The translations under genes were made by a program, and so were the position numbers. Of a stretch of 24,990 nt of DNA, positions 1-6,500 are shown piece by piece; within the stretch, counting starts at the first letter, position 1; every line of letters begins with the position of its first letter. Source of the DNA: JBDTNL01 sp039933785 (GTDB lineage Bacteria > Acidobacteriota > Thermoanaerobaculia > Multivoradales > JAGPDF01); NCBI GenBank assembly GCA_039933785.1, contig JBDTNL010000058.1, forward strand, positions 1 through 24,990. Direction: 5' to 3'. The notes under the pieces were generated by a model that saw only the letters and a list, made by a program, of their open reading frames with translations, had not been told where the DNA came from and made no database searches.

Positions 1-130
1 TCTTGCCGGCGCCGTTGGGGCCGAGCAATCCGAAGACTTCGCCGGCGGCGACCTCTAGATCCACGCCGGCGACGGCGAGGACCTTGGGGAATTGCTTGCG
101 TAGGTTGCGTACTGAGAGTTGTCCGCTCAT
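1..130 (-). CDS. ABC transporter ATP-binding protein (N-terminal part, cut by window edge)
   Basis: Only the first 43 residues are inside the window. Read from the ATG at 130 they begin MSGQLSVRNLRKQF, continue through a beta-strand region (VLAVAGVDLEVAAGEVFGLLG) and reach the Walker A motif GPNGAGK at the edge. This is the standard start of an ABC ATPase nucleotide-binding domain. ATP hydrolysis would drive a membrane permease that is presumably encoded beyond the edge. The direct GVDLEVAAGEVFGLLGPNGAGK style is typical of export-type or ABC-2 type systems, but the substrate cannot be told. No strong Shine-Dalgarno site is visible upstream of the ATG. The gene is in the same orientation as the toxin gene that ends at 215, with an 84-bp gap. 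The family is certain; the specific function is unknown. Confidence 0.85.
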   Translation of the reverse strand, partial: MSGQLSVRNLRKQFPKVLAVAGVDLEVAAGEVFGLLGPNGAGK

Positions 131-214
131 CGTCGAGAAAGCCTATCGCTCGGCGAACTTGAATGGGACTCCACTCGCCGTGGAGCAACCACCGTTCACC
201 GGTGGCGAGCGGAA

Positions 215-688
215 TCAGTGGCTGCGATCAAGCAAGCGCAAGTCGAACTTGAAGTGTTCCGGCTTCGCGATGCGTACGGCGGCCTTGAAGCTGGGATGCG
301 CGGGATTGAGCAGATAGTTGCGCTCCCCCTCCGCGACGACGCTCGGCACCGAGAGGACAATCGAATCCGCCTTGCGGGCCCAACCGTCGCCGAGCTTCTG
401 CAGCGCGGCAGGAGCGGGATAGGCGCGCCAGCCTCCGGGAAGCGCCGACGCCGAGAGCGTGTTCACGGCGGTCTCGGGAAAATCGACCGCGATGAGCACG
501 TACTCGTGGAGCAGCTCGGGCCCATTCAGGTGTACCAGCACCTCGAGCGTGGCGAGCGCCCTGGACTCCGCCGTATAGATCATGGAGGTACCCGGCGAGT
601 TCCAGCGTCCACCCGCAAGCCGGGCGCCCTCGCCGTCGAAAGCGGACGCGGCGCGCTTGGCCTTGACGATTCGCCAGCTTCGCGGCAC
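215..688 (-). CDS. RES-domain toxin of a RES-Xre toxin-antitoxin pair
   Basis: Characterised RES-family toxins act on NAD+ (the MbcT type degrades it phosphorolytically) or modify phosphoribosyl-pyrophosphate synthetase (the ParT type), and an Xre-like partner neutralises them. With a GTG start at 688 the product is 157 residues. It opens MPRSWRIVKAKR, which is how family members usually begin. It then shows the GGRWN block with Arg28, Tyr38 in MIYTAES, Glu49 in ATLEVLVHL, Ser116 in VPSVVAEGE and the closing LLNPAHP. Arg, Tyr, Glu and Ser at such positions form the family's NAD-binding pocket. The open frame runs back to 823, but that extension overlaps the antitoxin gene and is low-complexity Arg-rich shadow, so I prefer the GTG. 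It begins 11 nt after the antitoxin stop, indicating co-transcription. All key residues look intact. Confidence 0.88.
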   Translation of the reverse strand: MPRSWRIVKAKRAASAFDGEGARLAGGRWNSPGTSMIYTAESRALATLEVLVHLNGPELLHEYVLIAVDFPETAVNTLSASALPGGWRAYPAPAALQKLGDGWARKADSIVLSVPSVVAEGERNYLLNPAHPSFKAAVRIAKPEHFKFDLRLLDRSH

Positions 689-699
689 CGCAACCGGCC

Positions 700-1200
700 C
701 TAGGAGAAGACGCCGTTCTCGAGCCGGTCGATCAGCGTCTCGACTTGGCGCGCGCCGACTTCGCTCTGGGCGACCGCGAGCGGTTCGGCGCCACCGAGGG
801 CGGGCTGAGGCGTCGACAGCCACTGCCGAGCGGCCGCCACCTCACCCGCGTGGAGATCGAGCGCTTTCGCGAACAACCGCGTGACGCGGAGCAAGCGGTC
901 GGACTCCTCGGGCGTGAAGTGCCCACCCTCCTTGCGCCGCCCGAGCGTCGTCGGCGTGATCCCGGCGGCGCGCGTCAGCTGGGTCCGCGTCAGACCGGCG
1001 TTGTGCTGCAACCTGGTGAAGGCCCGGAACGCCAACCCCGATTCGACCTGGCGCAGGACGTGCGCCGGATCGGCGTTGCGCAGGCCGAGCAGCACGACGT
1101 AGCCATGCGAACCGGAACCTCCACCCTGGTGGGCGCTGCGATAGGCCCGCAGATCGGGAGAGGTTGCGGGCTCGAGCTCGAGGGTTGCGGTGGCGGGCAT
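700..1200 (-). CDS. Xre/MbcA/ParS-type antitoxin
   Basis: This 166-residue antitoxin is encoded upstream of its RES toxin. Residues about 60-118 hold an Xre-like helix-turn-helix (LTRTQLTRAAGITPTTLGRR), and residues about 122-165 hold the MbcA/ParS toxin-binding domain (ARQWL, then ALGGAEPL, then SEVGARQVETLIDRLENG). This is the order known for the family. The C-terminal domain caps the toxin's active site, and the HTH normally autorepresses the operon. Start choice: GGAGG lies 5 nt before the ATG at 1200. A TTG at 1212 is in frame but lies at the Shine-Dalgarno site itself, so it is not used. The N-terminal 40 residues, including a Gly/Ser-rich stretch, are outside the recognisable domains. 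Confidence 0.9.
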   Translation of the reverse strand: MPATATLELEPATSPDLRAYRSAHQGGGSGSHGYVVLLGLRNADPAHVLRQVESGLAFRAFTRLQHNAGLTRTQLTRAAGITPTTLGRRKEGGHFTPEESDRLLRVTRLFAKALDLHAGEVAAARQWLSTPQPALGGAEPLAVAQSEVGARQVETLIDRLENGVFS

Positions 1201-1208
1201 GGGCACCT

Positions 1209-1251
1209 CCAATTGGATGAATTATGACACCCATTCGGTGGTTGCGCGCAA
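1209..1251 (-). promoter_or_regulatory. Probable promoter/operator of the RES-Xre operon
   Basis: Reading the minus strand, a -10-like CATAAT (1221-1226) is preceded by TTGCGC (1246-1251) at a 19-nt spacing, slightly longer than ideal. The -35 element lies inside a perfect 10-bp palindrome, TTGCGCGCAA (1242-1251). A second palindrome, CCAATTGG (1209-1216), lies between the -10 and the Shine-Dalgarno site. Palindromes at these places would suit autorepression by the HTH antitoxin. The elements are read from the sequence; their function is inferred. Confidence 0.45.
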
Positions 1252-1411
1252 GATCAGGGGGACTTGACGCAGAGTGCGGCGCTGCACCAACATGCCGTCG
1301 CCCCATCCTCGGAAAGGACCGAAGGCCGATGCGCATACCTACCGAGCCCATACGAAGCCACCCCGTGCTCGGCACCGGTCTTGCGTCCGAGATCCTCGGA
1401 GGTCCGTAGGC

Positions 1412-3445
1412 ATGGCGCCGGACGATCAGGACAAGCAACTTCGCGCCGTGGCGCTGAAGAACTCCCAAACCATCTTGGCGGCACGGCAACGCGCAGAGGG
1501 CGAACGCGATCGCGCGCAAGGGGCTCTGGAGCTCAAAACGAAGGAGTTGGCTCGCGCTCTAGCAACCATGCGAGCGACCTTCGAGTCCACCACGGATGGG
1601 ATCCTGGTCACCGACAGTGGGGGCCATGTCGAGGCTTTCAACCAGAGGTTCACCAGGTTGTGGGGCCTGCCCGAGGCAATTTTGCAATCGATGGACCACC
1701 AGCAATGGCTCCCCGCCATCGCCGCCAATCTTGCGGACCCAGCAGCCTTCTCGGCTCGGATCGCCGAGATCTACGCCACGGCTCCCGACACCACCTTCGA
1801 CGTCCTGCAACTTGCCGACGGTCGAGTTTTCGAACGCTTTTCGACCGTTCAGACCACCGAGGGGGAGCGTACCGGCCGGGTGTGGAACGTCCGGGACGTC
1901 ACCGAGCGGCGTCAAGAGCACGAGGGGCGATTTCGGCTCGCCGCGCTGGTCGAATCCTCGGACGACGCCATCATCAGCAAGAGTCTGGAGGGCGTGATCT
2001 CGACTTGGAATGACGGAGCGCAGCGGGTTTTCGGCTATACGGCAGCGGAGGTCGTGGGTAAGTCCATTACCATTCTCATTCCACCGGATCGAATACACGA
2101 GGAACCCGAGATCCTGGCGCAGATTCGTCGCGGCGACCGCATCAACCACTTCGAGACCGAGAGGGTTCGCAAGGACGGCGGCCGGATCGACGTCTCGGTG
2201 ACGGCGTCTCCCATTCGAGATGACGAGGGGCGGATCATCGGAGTTTCCAAGATCGCCCGAGACATCACCCAAGCGAAGCGCATCGAGAGAGAGAATCTGC
2301 GCCTGGTCGAGGTGCTGAAGGAGTCTGACCGGCGCAAGGATGAATTCCTCGCCATCCTCGCGCACGAACTGCGCAACCCGCTCGCCCCGATCCGCAATGC
2401 CGCCCAGATTCTCCGGACGCGCAGTGGTGAGGACCCCGAGCTCGGATGGGCAACCGAGGTCATGGATCGGCAGTTAGCCCAGATGACTCGGCTGGTCGAC
2501 GACCTGCTCGACGTCTCACGGATCTCCCGGGGTAAGGTGCCGCTGCAGCAAGAGCGGGTGGACCTTGCAACGATCATCACCAGCGCCCTGGATGGGGCTC
2601 GACCGCTGATCGAGAAAGCTGGCCAGGTGTTGACGGTCGCGGCGCCCGCGCATCGAATCTTCCTCCACGCCGACCCGGTTCGCCTCAGCCAAGTGGTGCT
2701 GAATTTGCTGAGCAACGCGGCCAAATACACCAACCCCGGTGGCCGCATCTCGCTTACGACCGAAGAGGATGGCGAATGGGTCCTCATCCGGGTCAAGGAC
2801 AGCGGGATCGGGCTGCCGGCGGACCGGCTAGACGACATCTTCGAGATGTTCGTTCAGGTCGACTCCTCCTTGGAGCGTTCGCACAGCGGCCTCGGCATCG
2901 GCTTGACGCTGGTCAGGCAACTCGTGGCGATGCATGGCGGGACCGTAGCGGCGCAGAGTGACGGGCCGGACAAGGGCAGCGAATTCATCGTGCGCCTGCC
3001 GACCGTTGGCGCCCTCGACGAACCCCGAAGCGCCGCCGCGGCTTCCGAGGAACAGGCCTCCAGCGGCCCGTCGACGCTGCGCATCCTCGTCGTGGACGAC
3101 AGCCGCGACTCTGCCGAGAGTCTGGTGCTCCTGTTGCGACTGCTCGGGCACGAAACGCGGGCGGCCTATGACGGACTCGAGGCCGTGCACGCTGCCGAAG
3201 ACTTCCGGCCCGACGTCGTGTTGTTGGATATCGGGCTGCCGAAACTCAACGGTTACGAAGCCGCCCGCCGCATTCGCGAGGTACATGGGGCGGATCTCAC
3301 CTTGATCGCGTTGACCGGATGGGGTCAGGCGGAAGACCGCCGAACGTCGCGGGAGGCCGGCTTCGACCATCATTTGACGAAACCGGTCGAGTTCGAAGTC
3401 CTTCTCGGTCTGCTGAAGACAGCGAAGAAACGACCGAACCACTAG
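1412..3445 (+). CDS. Soluble hybrid sensor histidine kinase (PAS-PAS-HisKA-HATPase-REC)
   Basis: This 677-residue two-component hybrid kinase lacks any signal peptide or membrane segment, so it should sense an internal cue. A short coiled coil (about 1-55) precedes PAS 1 (about 56-165) and PAS 2 (about 175-290, with the PAC-like IIGVSKIARDIT). HisKA carries the phospho-acceptor His318 in LAHELRNPL. The ATPase domain has an N box (NLLSNAAKYT, 431-440), G1 (DSGIGL, 463-468), an F box (FEMF) and G2 (GLGIGL, 493-498). After a linker, the receiver domain has Asp562/Asp563, phospho-acceptor Asp606 (LLDIGLP), Thr635 and Lys657. All catalytic residues are present. The ATG at 1412 follows GGAGG by 9 nt; the frame is open back to 1274 without another supported start. 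No separate response regulator or HPt is nearby, so its output partner is unknown. Its stop codon overlaps the stop of the convergent anti-sigma gene. Confidence 0.93.
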   Translation: MAPDDQDKQLRAVALKNSQTILAARQRAEGERDRAQGALELKTKELARALATMRATFESTTDGILVTDSGGHVEAFNQRFTRLWGLPEAILQSMDHQQWLPAIAANLADPAAFSARIAEIYATAPDTTFDVLQLADGRVFERFSTVQTTEGERTGRVWNVRDVTERRQEHEGRFRLAALVESSDDAIISKSLEGVISTWNDGAQRVFGYTAAEVVGKSITILIPPDRIHEEPEILAQIRRGDRINHFETERVRKDGGRIDVSVTASPIRDDEGRIIGVSKIARDITQAKRIERENLRLVEVLKESDRRKDEFLAILAHELRNPLAPIRNAAQILRTRSGEDPELGWATEVMDRQLAQMTRLVDDLLDVSRISRGKVPLQQERVDLATIITSALDGARPLIEKAGQVLTVAAPAHRIFLHADPVRLSQVVLNLLSNAAKYTNPGGRISLTTEEDGEWVLIRVKDSGIGLPADRLDDIFEMFVQVDSSLERSHSGLGIGLTLVRQLVAMHGGTVAAQSDGPDKGSEFIVRLPTVGALDEPRSAAAASEEQASSGPSTLRILVVDDSRDSAESLVLLLRLLGHETRAAYDGLEAVHAAEDFRPDVVLLDIGLPKLNGYEAARRIREVHGADLTLIALTGWGQAEDRRTSREAGFDHHLTKPVEFEVLLGLLKTAKKRPNH

Positions 3446-4239
3446 CGCGTCGTCTTCGTCGACGCCTGGCCGTCCTCCTCCACCGCCCGGCGGACCGCGA
3501 GAACGAACGCCCGCAGCCGCCCGGCGGAAGCGTCCGACACCGCCCAGTAGCGCATGCCGCCAGCGCTCCAGCGCTCGAGTTGATAGCCGCGCTCGGACTG
3601 TGCGACCAGACCTGCGCTCGCTCCCCCCGGTTCCGGCCAGACGAAGAGATTGATCACGTGAAGGTCTGCCTGATAGACCAGCGCCGCGACGCGCTCCTCA
3701 CCGATCACATCGAGCCGGCCACCGCGCAAGGGAAATCCCGCCGCCGCCAGATCGACCACCGGCGGGGCGTAGTCGAGCTTGCCCTCGAACCACGGCTTCA
3801 CCGTATGCCGGTCGCTGGTCGCGATGTCCTCGAGATGCTCGGCGAGCAGGGAGCGCACATGGCTCGAGATCACCTGCTCCACGATGGGGCTCCTGGTGGT
3901 GCGCCACGTCGACCACTGCCCCAGCCCGAAAGAGACCGCCGCGAGCACGAGCGCCGCCGCGAGCGCCAACAGCTGCCGACGGAACGAAGCCAGGGACTTC
4001 CCGGTTTCGCTGCCGGACGCCGCGCGCAGGGTCGCCCGCAGCGCTCGCTCTTGGTTCGCCGCCGGCTCGGCCCGAAGCGCGGGCGACGACAGTCCGGAAC
4101 GCAGGGCCCGCAGATTCGCCAGCCGGCGCGCGCATTCGCCGCAGGTCTCGAGATGCGCTTCGAACGCCGCGGCCCCCGACCCGTCCAACTCGCCGTCGAG
4201 GTACGCCGAAATCCGCTCGGCCGGTGTGTTGCAGCTCAT
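3442..4239 (-). CDS. Anti-sigma factor with zinc-finger-like N-terminus and one membrane segment
   Basis: The 265-residue product begins MSCNTPAERISAYLDGEL and has the HxxxCxxC zinc-binding anti-sigma signature (His29, Cys33, Cys36, in HLETCGEC) of the zf-HC2/ZAS group. A single hydrophobic segment (about 87-107) follows, then a 155-residue C-terminal part that would be periplasmic. By family knowledge, the N-terminal domain sequesters the partner sigma factor at the inner-face membrane until a signal releases it. The ATG at 4239 overlaps the sigma stop as ATGA, with AAGGAGGAG just upstream, which is the classic translationally coupled sigma/anti-sigma arrangement. The open frame extends to 4614 in the sigma gene but that part is shadow. 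The periplasmic region contains several His and Trp residues but no domain that I recognise. Confidence 0.9.
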   Translation of the reverse strand: MSCNTPAERISAYLDGELDGSGAAAFEAHLETCGECARRLANLRALRSGLSSPALRAEPAANQERALRATLRAASGSETGKSLASFRRQLLALAAALVLAAVSFGLGQWSTWRTTRSPIVEQVISSHVRSLLAEHLEDIATSDRHTVKPWFEGKLDYAPPVVDLAAAGFPLRGGRLDVIGEERVAALVYQADLHVINLFVWPEPGGASAGLVAQSERGYQLERWSAGGMRYWAVSDASAGRLRAFVLAVRRAVEEDGQASTKTTR

Positions 4240-4829
4240 GGCACTCCTCCTTGCAAGCCCCGTTCGACGAGAAACTCCTGCAGCCGCTGGCGGGCTCTCG
4301 CCAGACGCGACATCACGGTGCCGATGGGAACCTCGGTCACCGCAGCGATGCTTTTGTAGGACAAGCCCTCCATCTCCCGCAGGACGAGGACTTCGCGCAG
4401 CTGGGCCGGGAGGTTGTCGAGACCCACCCGCATCAGGTGGCTCGCGTTCGCGAGCAGCAGCAGGCGCTCTGGATCGGGCTCGGTGGCGCGAGCCTGGCTG
4501 GCGGCTATCTCGCCCGGTGAATCGTCGAGATCGTCGAGACTGAGCTCGCGCTCGCGCCCCCGCTGCAGTCGCCACTCGCTGTAGAACGCATTGCGCACGA
4601 TCGCGAGCAGCCAATCGCGCGGATTCTCGCCCCGGAAGTCCGCGCAGGAGCGCAGCGCCTTCAGATAGGCCGTCTGGACCAGGTCATCCGCCGTCGCTGG
4701 GGACTTGGTCAGCCAGCGCGCCAAGTTGAGCGCCGCCGCGAAATGCGGCAGGAAGACGCGCTCGAACGCGCGCAGACGGCGCTCCGGATCGAGGGAGTGG
4801 AGGGAATCGAGGTCGCCGCCGCTGGACAT
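4236..4829 (-). CDS. ECF-family RNA polymerase sigma factor
   Basis: This 197-residue ECF sigma factor has region 2 at about 18-85 (FERVFLPHFAAALNLARWL through FRGENPRDWLLAIVRNAF) and region 4 at about 135-187 (LPAQLREVLVLREMEGLSY, then the HTH around VPIGTVMSRLARARQRL). It would direct RNA polymerase to a small regulon, probably including its own operon. The start is uncertain. The ATG at 4829 is used here because region 2 begins soon after it; a GTG at 4922, directly after the stop of the upstream membrane gene, would add 31 residues and bring the genes into contact. Neither has a good Shine-Dalgarno site. It lies within the operon of two exported or membrane proteins and the anti-sigma factor, so the signal is probably sensed at the envelope. 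Confidence 0.92.
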   Translation of the reverse strand: MSSGGDLDSLHSLDPERRLRAFERVFLPHFAAALNLARWLTKSPATADDLVQTAYLKALRSCADFRGENPRDWLLAIVRNAFYSEWRLQRGRERELSLDDLDDSPGEIAASQARATEPDPERLLLLANASHLMRVGLDNLPAQLREVLVLREMEGLSYKSIAAVTEVPIGTVMSRLARARQRLQEFLVERGLQGGVP

Positions 4830-4923
4830 GGTCGTTGGCGTCGGCGTCTCGGGGTGCGGCACGCGCTGTGGAGCCGAGAGACTCTCGGCACTCGAGCGCA
4901 CCAGCGTCGGACGACTGCGCACG

Positions 4924-5331
4924 TCAAAGATACCAGCGCAGGAAGGCCGCAGCGGCCAAGGGCACCAACGCGACGACGATCTCGAATTGATACATGGTCC
5001 GTCGCCCTGGGGCGGTCCAGCGGCCGGCTCGAGCGGCGACGACGATCGCCGTGCCGAGGCCGATCACCGTCGCGCCGATCTTCACCGAGAGCGCCACCAG
5101 AGCGATGCCCTCGACCTCGGGCAACGCGCCCTTGAGCGTCCAGCTCGCCAGAGCGAAACCACTTCCGCTCGCCACCTGCAGCGCCCAGGCGGCCACCAGC
5201 CACAACATCAGCCGGCGCGAGTAACGCCCGTCCACGCCTTCGCGCGCCAACGCGGCGACGGGGATACCCGTCACCGCGAGAGCGCCAAAGTTGTGCCCGA
5301 GCTGGATCAGCGCATAGATCAGGTCGGTCAT
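4924..5331 (-). CDS. Small integral membrane protein, four predicted helices
   Basis: The product has 135 residues and is almost entirely membrane: hydrophobic segments at about 4-27, 40-62, 77-100 and 114-132 with short charged loops. His13 and Asn14 sit in the first helix (LIQLGHNFGALAV). Its size and helix layout recall the 4-TM half of CopD-like or DUF2269-like membrane proteins, some of which bind metal or haem through helix histidines, but I do not recognise a diagnostic motif. It starts 13 nt after the secreted-protein gene and precedes the sigma gene on the same strand, so it is probably part of the sigma-controlled envelope operon. It could be a target or a sensor component. The coding call is secure; the function is not known. 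Confidence 0.8.
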   Translation of the reverse strand: MTDLIYALIQLGHNFGALAVTGIPVAALAREGVDGRYSRRLMLWLVAAWALQVASGSGFALASWTLKGALPEVEGIALVALSVKIGATVIGLGTAIVVAARAGRWTAPGRRTMYQFEIVVALVPLAAAAFLRWYL

Positions 5332-5344
5332 CGGTCGCGAGCCG

Positions 5345-5716
5345 CTACTTCACGACCACGTGAATCGACTGCTCGGGCCCGGTCGGCACATGCCCCTTGT
5401 CGACCACCTTGAGCGTGATCACGTGCTCTCCCGGCGCCATCTTGGGCAGCGTGTACTTGCCCTTCTGATCGTGGATCCCGGGCCCGCGATCCTGGTCCAC
5501 CCAGACATGAAAATGATCACCGCCCGGACCGGGATCCACCTCGTACTCGAGCTGATACGTCTCGTCAGCCTCGAGCTGCTCGTGATCCTTCGGACTGACA
5601 ATCTTGATGCTCGCCTTGTCGCTGGCGATCGCCAAGGTCGCAAGCCCGGCGAGCAGAAGCGTCGAAATTGCGATGCGGGCGGCGCGCGCCCCACGTGAGA
5701 AAAGCGCATTGGACAT
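5345..5716 (-). CDS. Secreted Ig-like domain protein, DUF4399-like
   Basis: The 123-residue precursor has a signal peptide (about 1-31, SRGARAARIAIS then a hydrophobic run ending AIAS) and a single beta-sandwich-like domain. That domain has SIKIVSPKDHEQL at its start, DHFHVWVDQ in the middle and KMAPGEHVITLKVVDKGHVP toward the end. This pattern matches the small periplasmic DUF4399-type family, in which an HxHVWVD-like segment is conserved. Histidines 68, 70 and 82 could bind a metal, but that is speculation. The ATG at 5716 has GAGGAG about 6 nt upstream. It is the first gene of the operon that ends with the sigma/anti-sigma pair and is preceded by an ECF-type promoter, so it is likely to be the main product made when the sigma factor is active. 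Confidence 0.82.
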   Translation of the reverse strand: MSNALFSRGARAARIAISTLLLAGLATLAIASDKASIKIVSPKDHEQLEADETYQLEYEVDPGPGGDHFHVWVDQDRGPGIHDQKGKYTLPKMAPGEHVITLKVVDKGHVPTGPEQSIHVVVK

Positions 5717-5780
5717 GAAGACTCCTCGGCCGTGGCCAGATCCAACCGCCACGCGTCGGTGCGAGGCGGCGGTCAGGGTG

Positions 5781-5808
5781 CTAGACGCGGGCCGGGGAGG
5801 TTTATTCC
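5781..5808 (-). promoter_or_regulatory. ECF-type promoter of the sigma/anti-sigma operon
   Basis: On the minus strand, GGAAT (5804-5808, within GGAATAAACC) is followed after exactly 16 nt by CGTCTA (5782-5787). A GGAA-type -35 and a CGTCT-type -10 about 16 nt apart are characteristic of group IV (ECF) sigma promoters, unlike the TTGACA/TATAAT form. It lies about 65 nt upstream of the start codon at 5716 and has the right orientation. It overlaps the stop codon of the upstream gene (5802-5804). It is a good candidate for autoregulation by the encoded sigma factor. Confidence 0.6.
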
Positions 5809-6398
5809 ATCGACTCTCGAGATTCCTCCGGATCAGGGCTCTGTGACTCGGCCGCACTCGTCTCGGGCTCGAGTACCGCGGGCGATCGCAACTGGTGCCA
5901 CAGGCGAGCCAAGGACTTGCCACCAAGGAACAGCATCAGGCCAGCGACGAGCTCGGTCACTGTCGCGACGATTCCCGACCACTCTCGGTTCCAGACTTCC
6001 TTGTATTGCCACGAGTCGGCATGATCCTTGAGCACCGCAAAGCTGTAGATGTGCTGCGCGGCAGACGAAAGGGCGAGCACGACGAAGTAGGCGCCCAGCA
6101 CGGAGAAGGCGGCCCCCTGCATGGTTTGCGGGCGGCTGGGGCTACCAGAATCAACGGCCTCGCCGGGTGCGACCCGGCCGGCCAGGCGTTCCGCATAGGA
6201 GAGCACCGTGACTCCGATAGCTAAGTGCAACGCGATGCCAAGCAACGAGGCTGCCAACCAGGTCTTCGTTTCCATCTGCGGGCTCGACGCGGCCATCGAA
6301 TAGCCAGTCAAGAGACTCGGCACCGAGAGCAGCGCCACGACCACCCAGTAGCCTCCGATCAGCTTCAGGCAAACCTCTGCGAACCCTCGTGCGGTCAT
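5802..6398 (-). CDS. Membrane protein of unknown function, four predicted helices
   Basis: The 198-residue product has hydrophobic segments at about 11-32, 47-68, 95-118 and 140-160 and an acidic, Ser/Pro/Glu-rich C-terminal tail (from about 172). A conserved-looking loop, YSFAVLKDHADSWQYKEVW, lies between helices 3 and 4. I do not recognise the family. The ATG at 6398 is chosen because AAGGAG lies 5 nt upstream; the open frame extends much farther into the divergent UbiB gene, but only as antisense shadow. The gene is upstream of and in the same direction as the ECF operon, whose promoter overlaps its stop codon. It may feed some read-through into that operon. Confidence 0.78.
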   Translation of the reverse strand: MTARGFAEVCLKLIGGYWVVVALLSVPSLLTGYSMAASSPQMETKTWLAASLLGIALHLAIGVTVLSYAERLAGRVAPGEAVDSGSPSRPQTMQGAAFSVLGAYFVVLALSSAAQHIYSFAVLKDHADSWQYKEVWNREWSGIVATVTELVAGLMLFLGGKSLARLWHQLRSPAVLEPETSAAESQSPDPEESRESME

Positions 6399-6500
6399 AG
6401 GCTCTCCTTGCGAATCCCGTCCTGAGGCTAAGCGTACCGGACTGGCTCGAGGGCTCGGTTCGCGGCTCAGGACCGAGACCGGATAACGTTGCTCCTCTCC

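Noticed and set aside
189..205. Small inverted repeat CCACCG-N5-CGGTGG after the toxin stop codon
   Set aside because: Only 6 bp of stem and no T-tract; too weak to call a terminator.
1274..1411. N-terminal extension of the hybrid kinase frame
   Set aside because: A good Shine-Dalgarno site precedes the ATG at 1412, and the upstream residues are basic, low-complexity and without a start with ribosome site.
6440..6480. Interrupted inverted repeat CTCGGT ... ACCGAG between the divergent 4-TM and UbiB-like genes
   Set aside because: Short arms with a 12-nt gap, no adjacent promoter boxes of quality; probably chance in GC-rich DNA.
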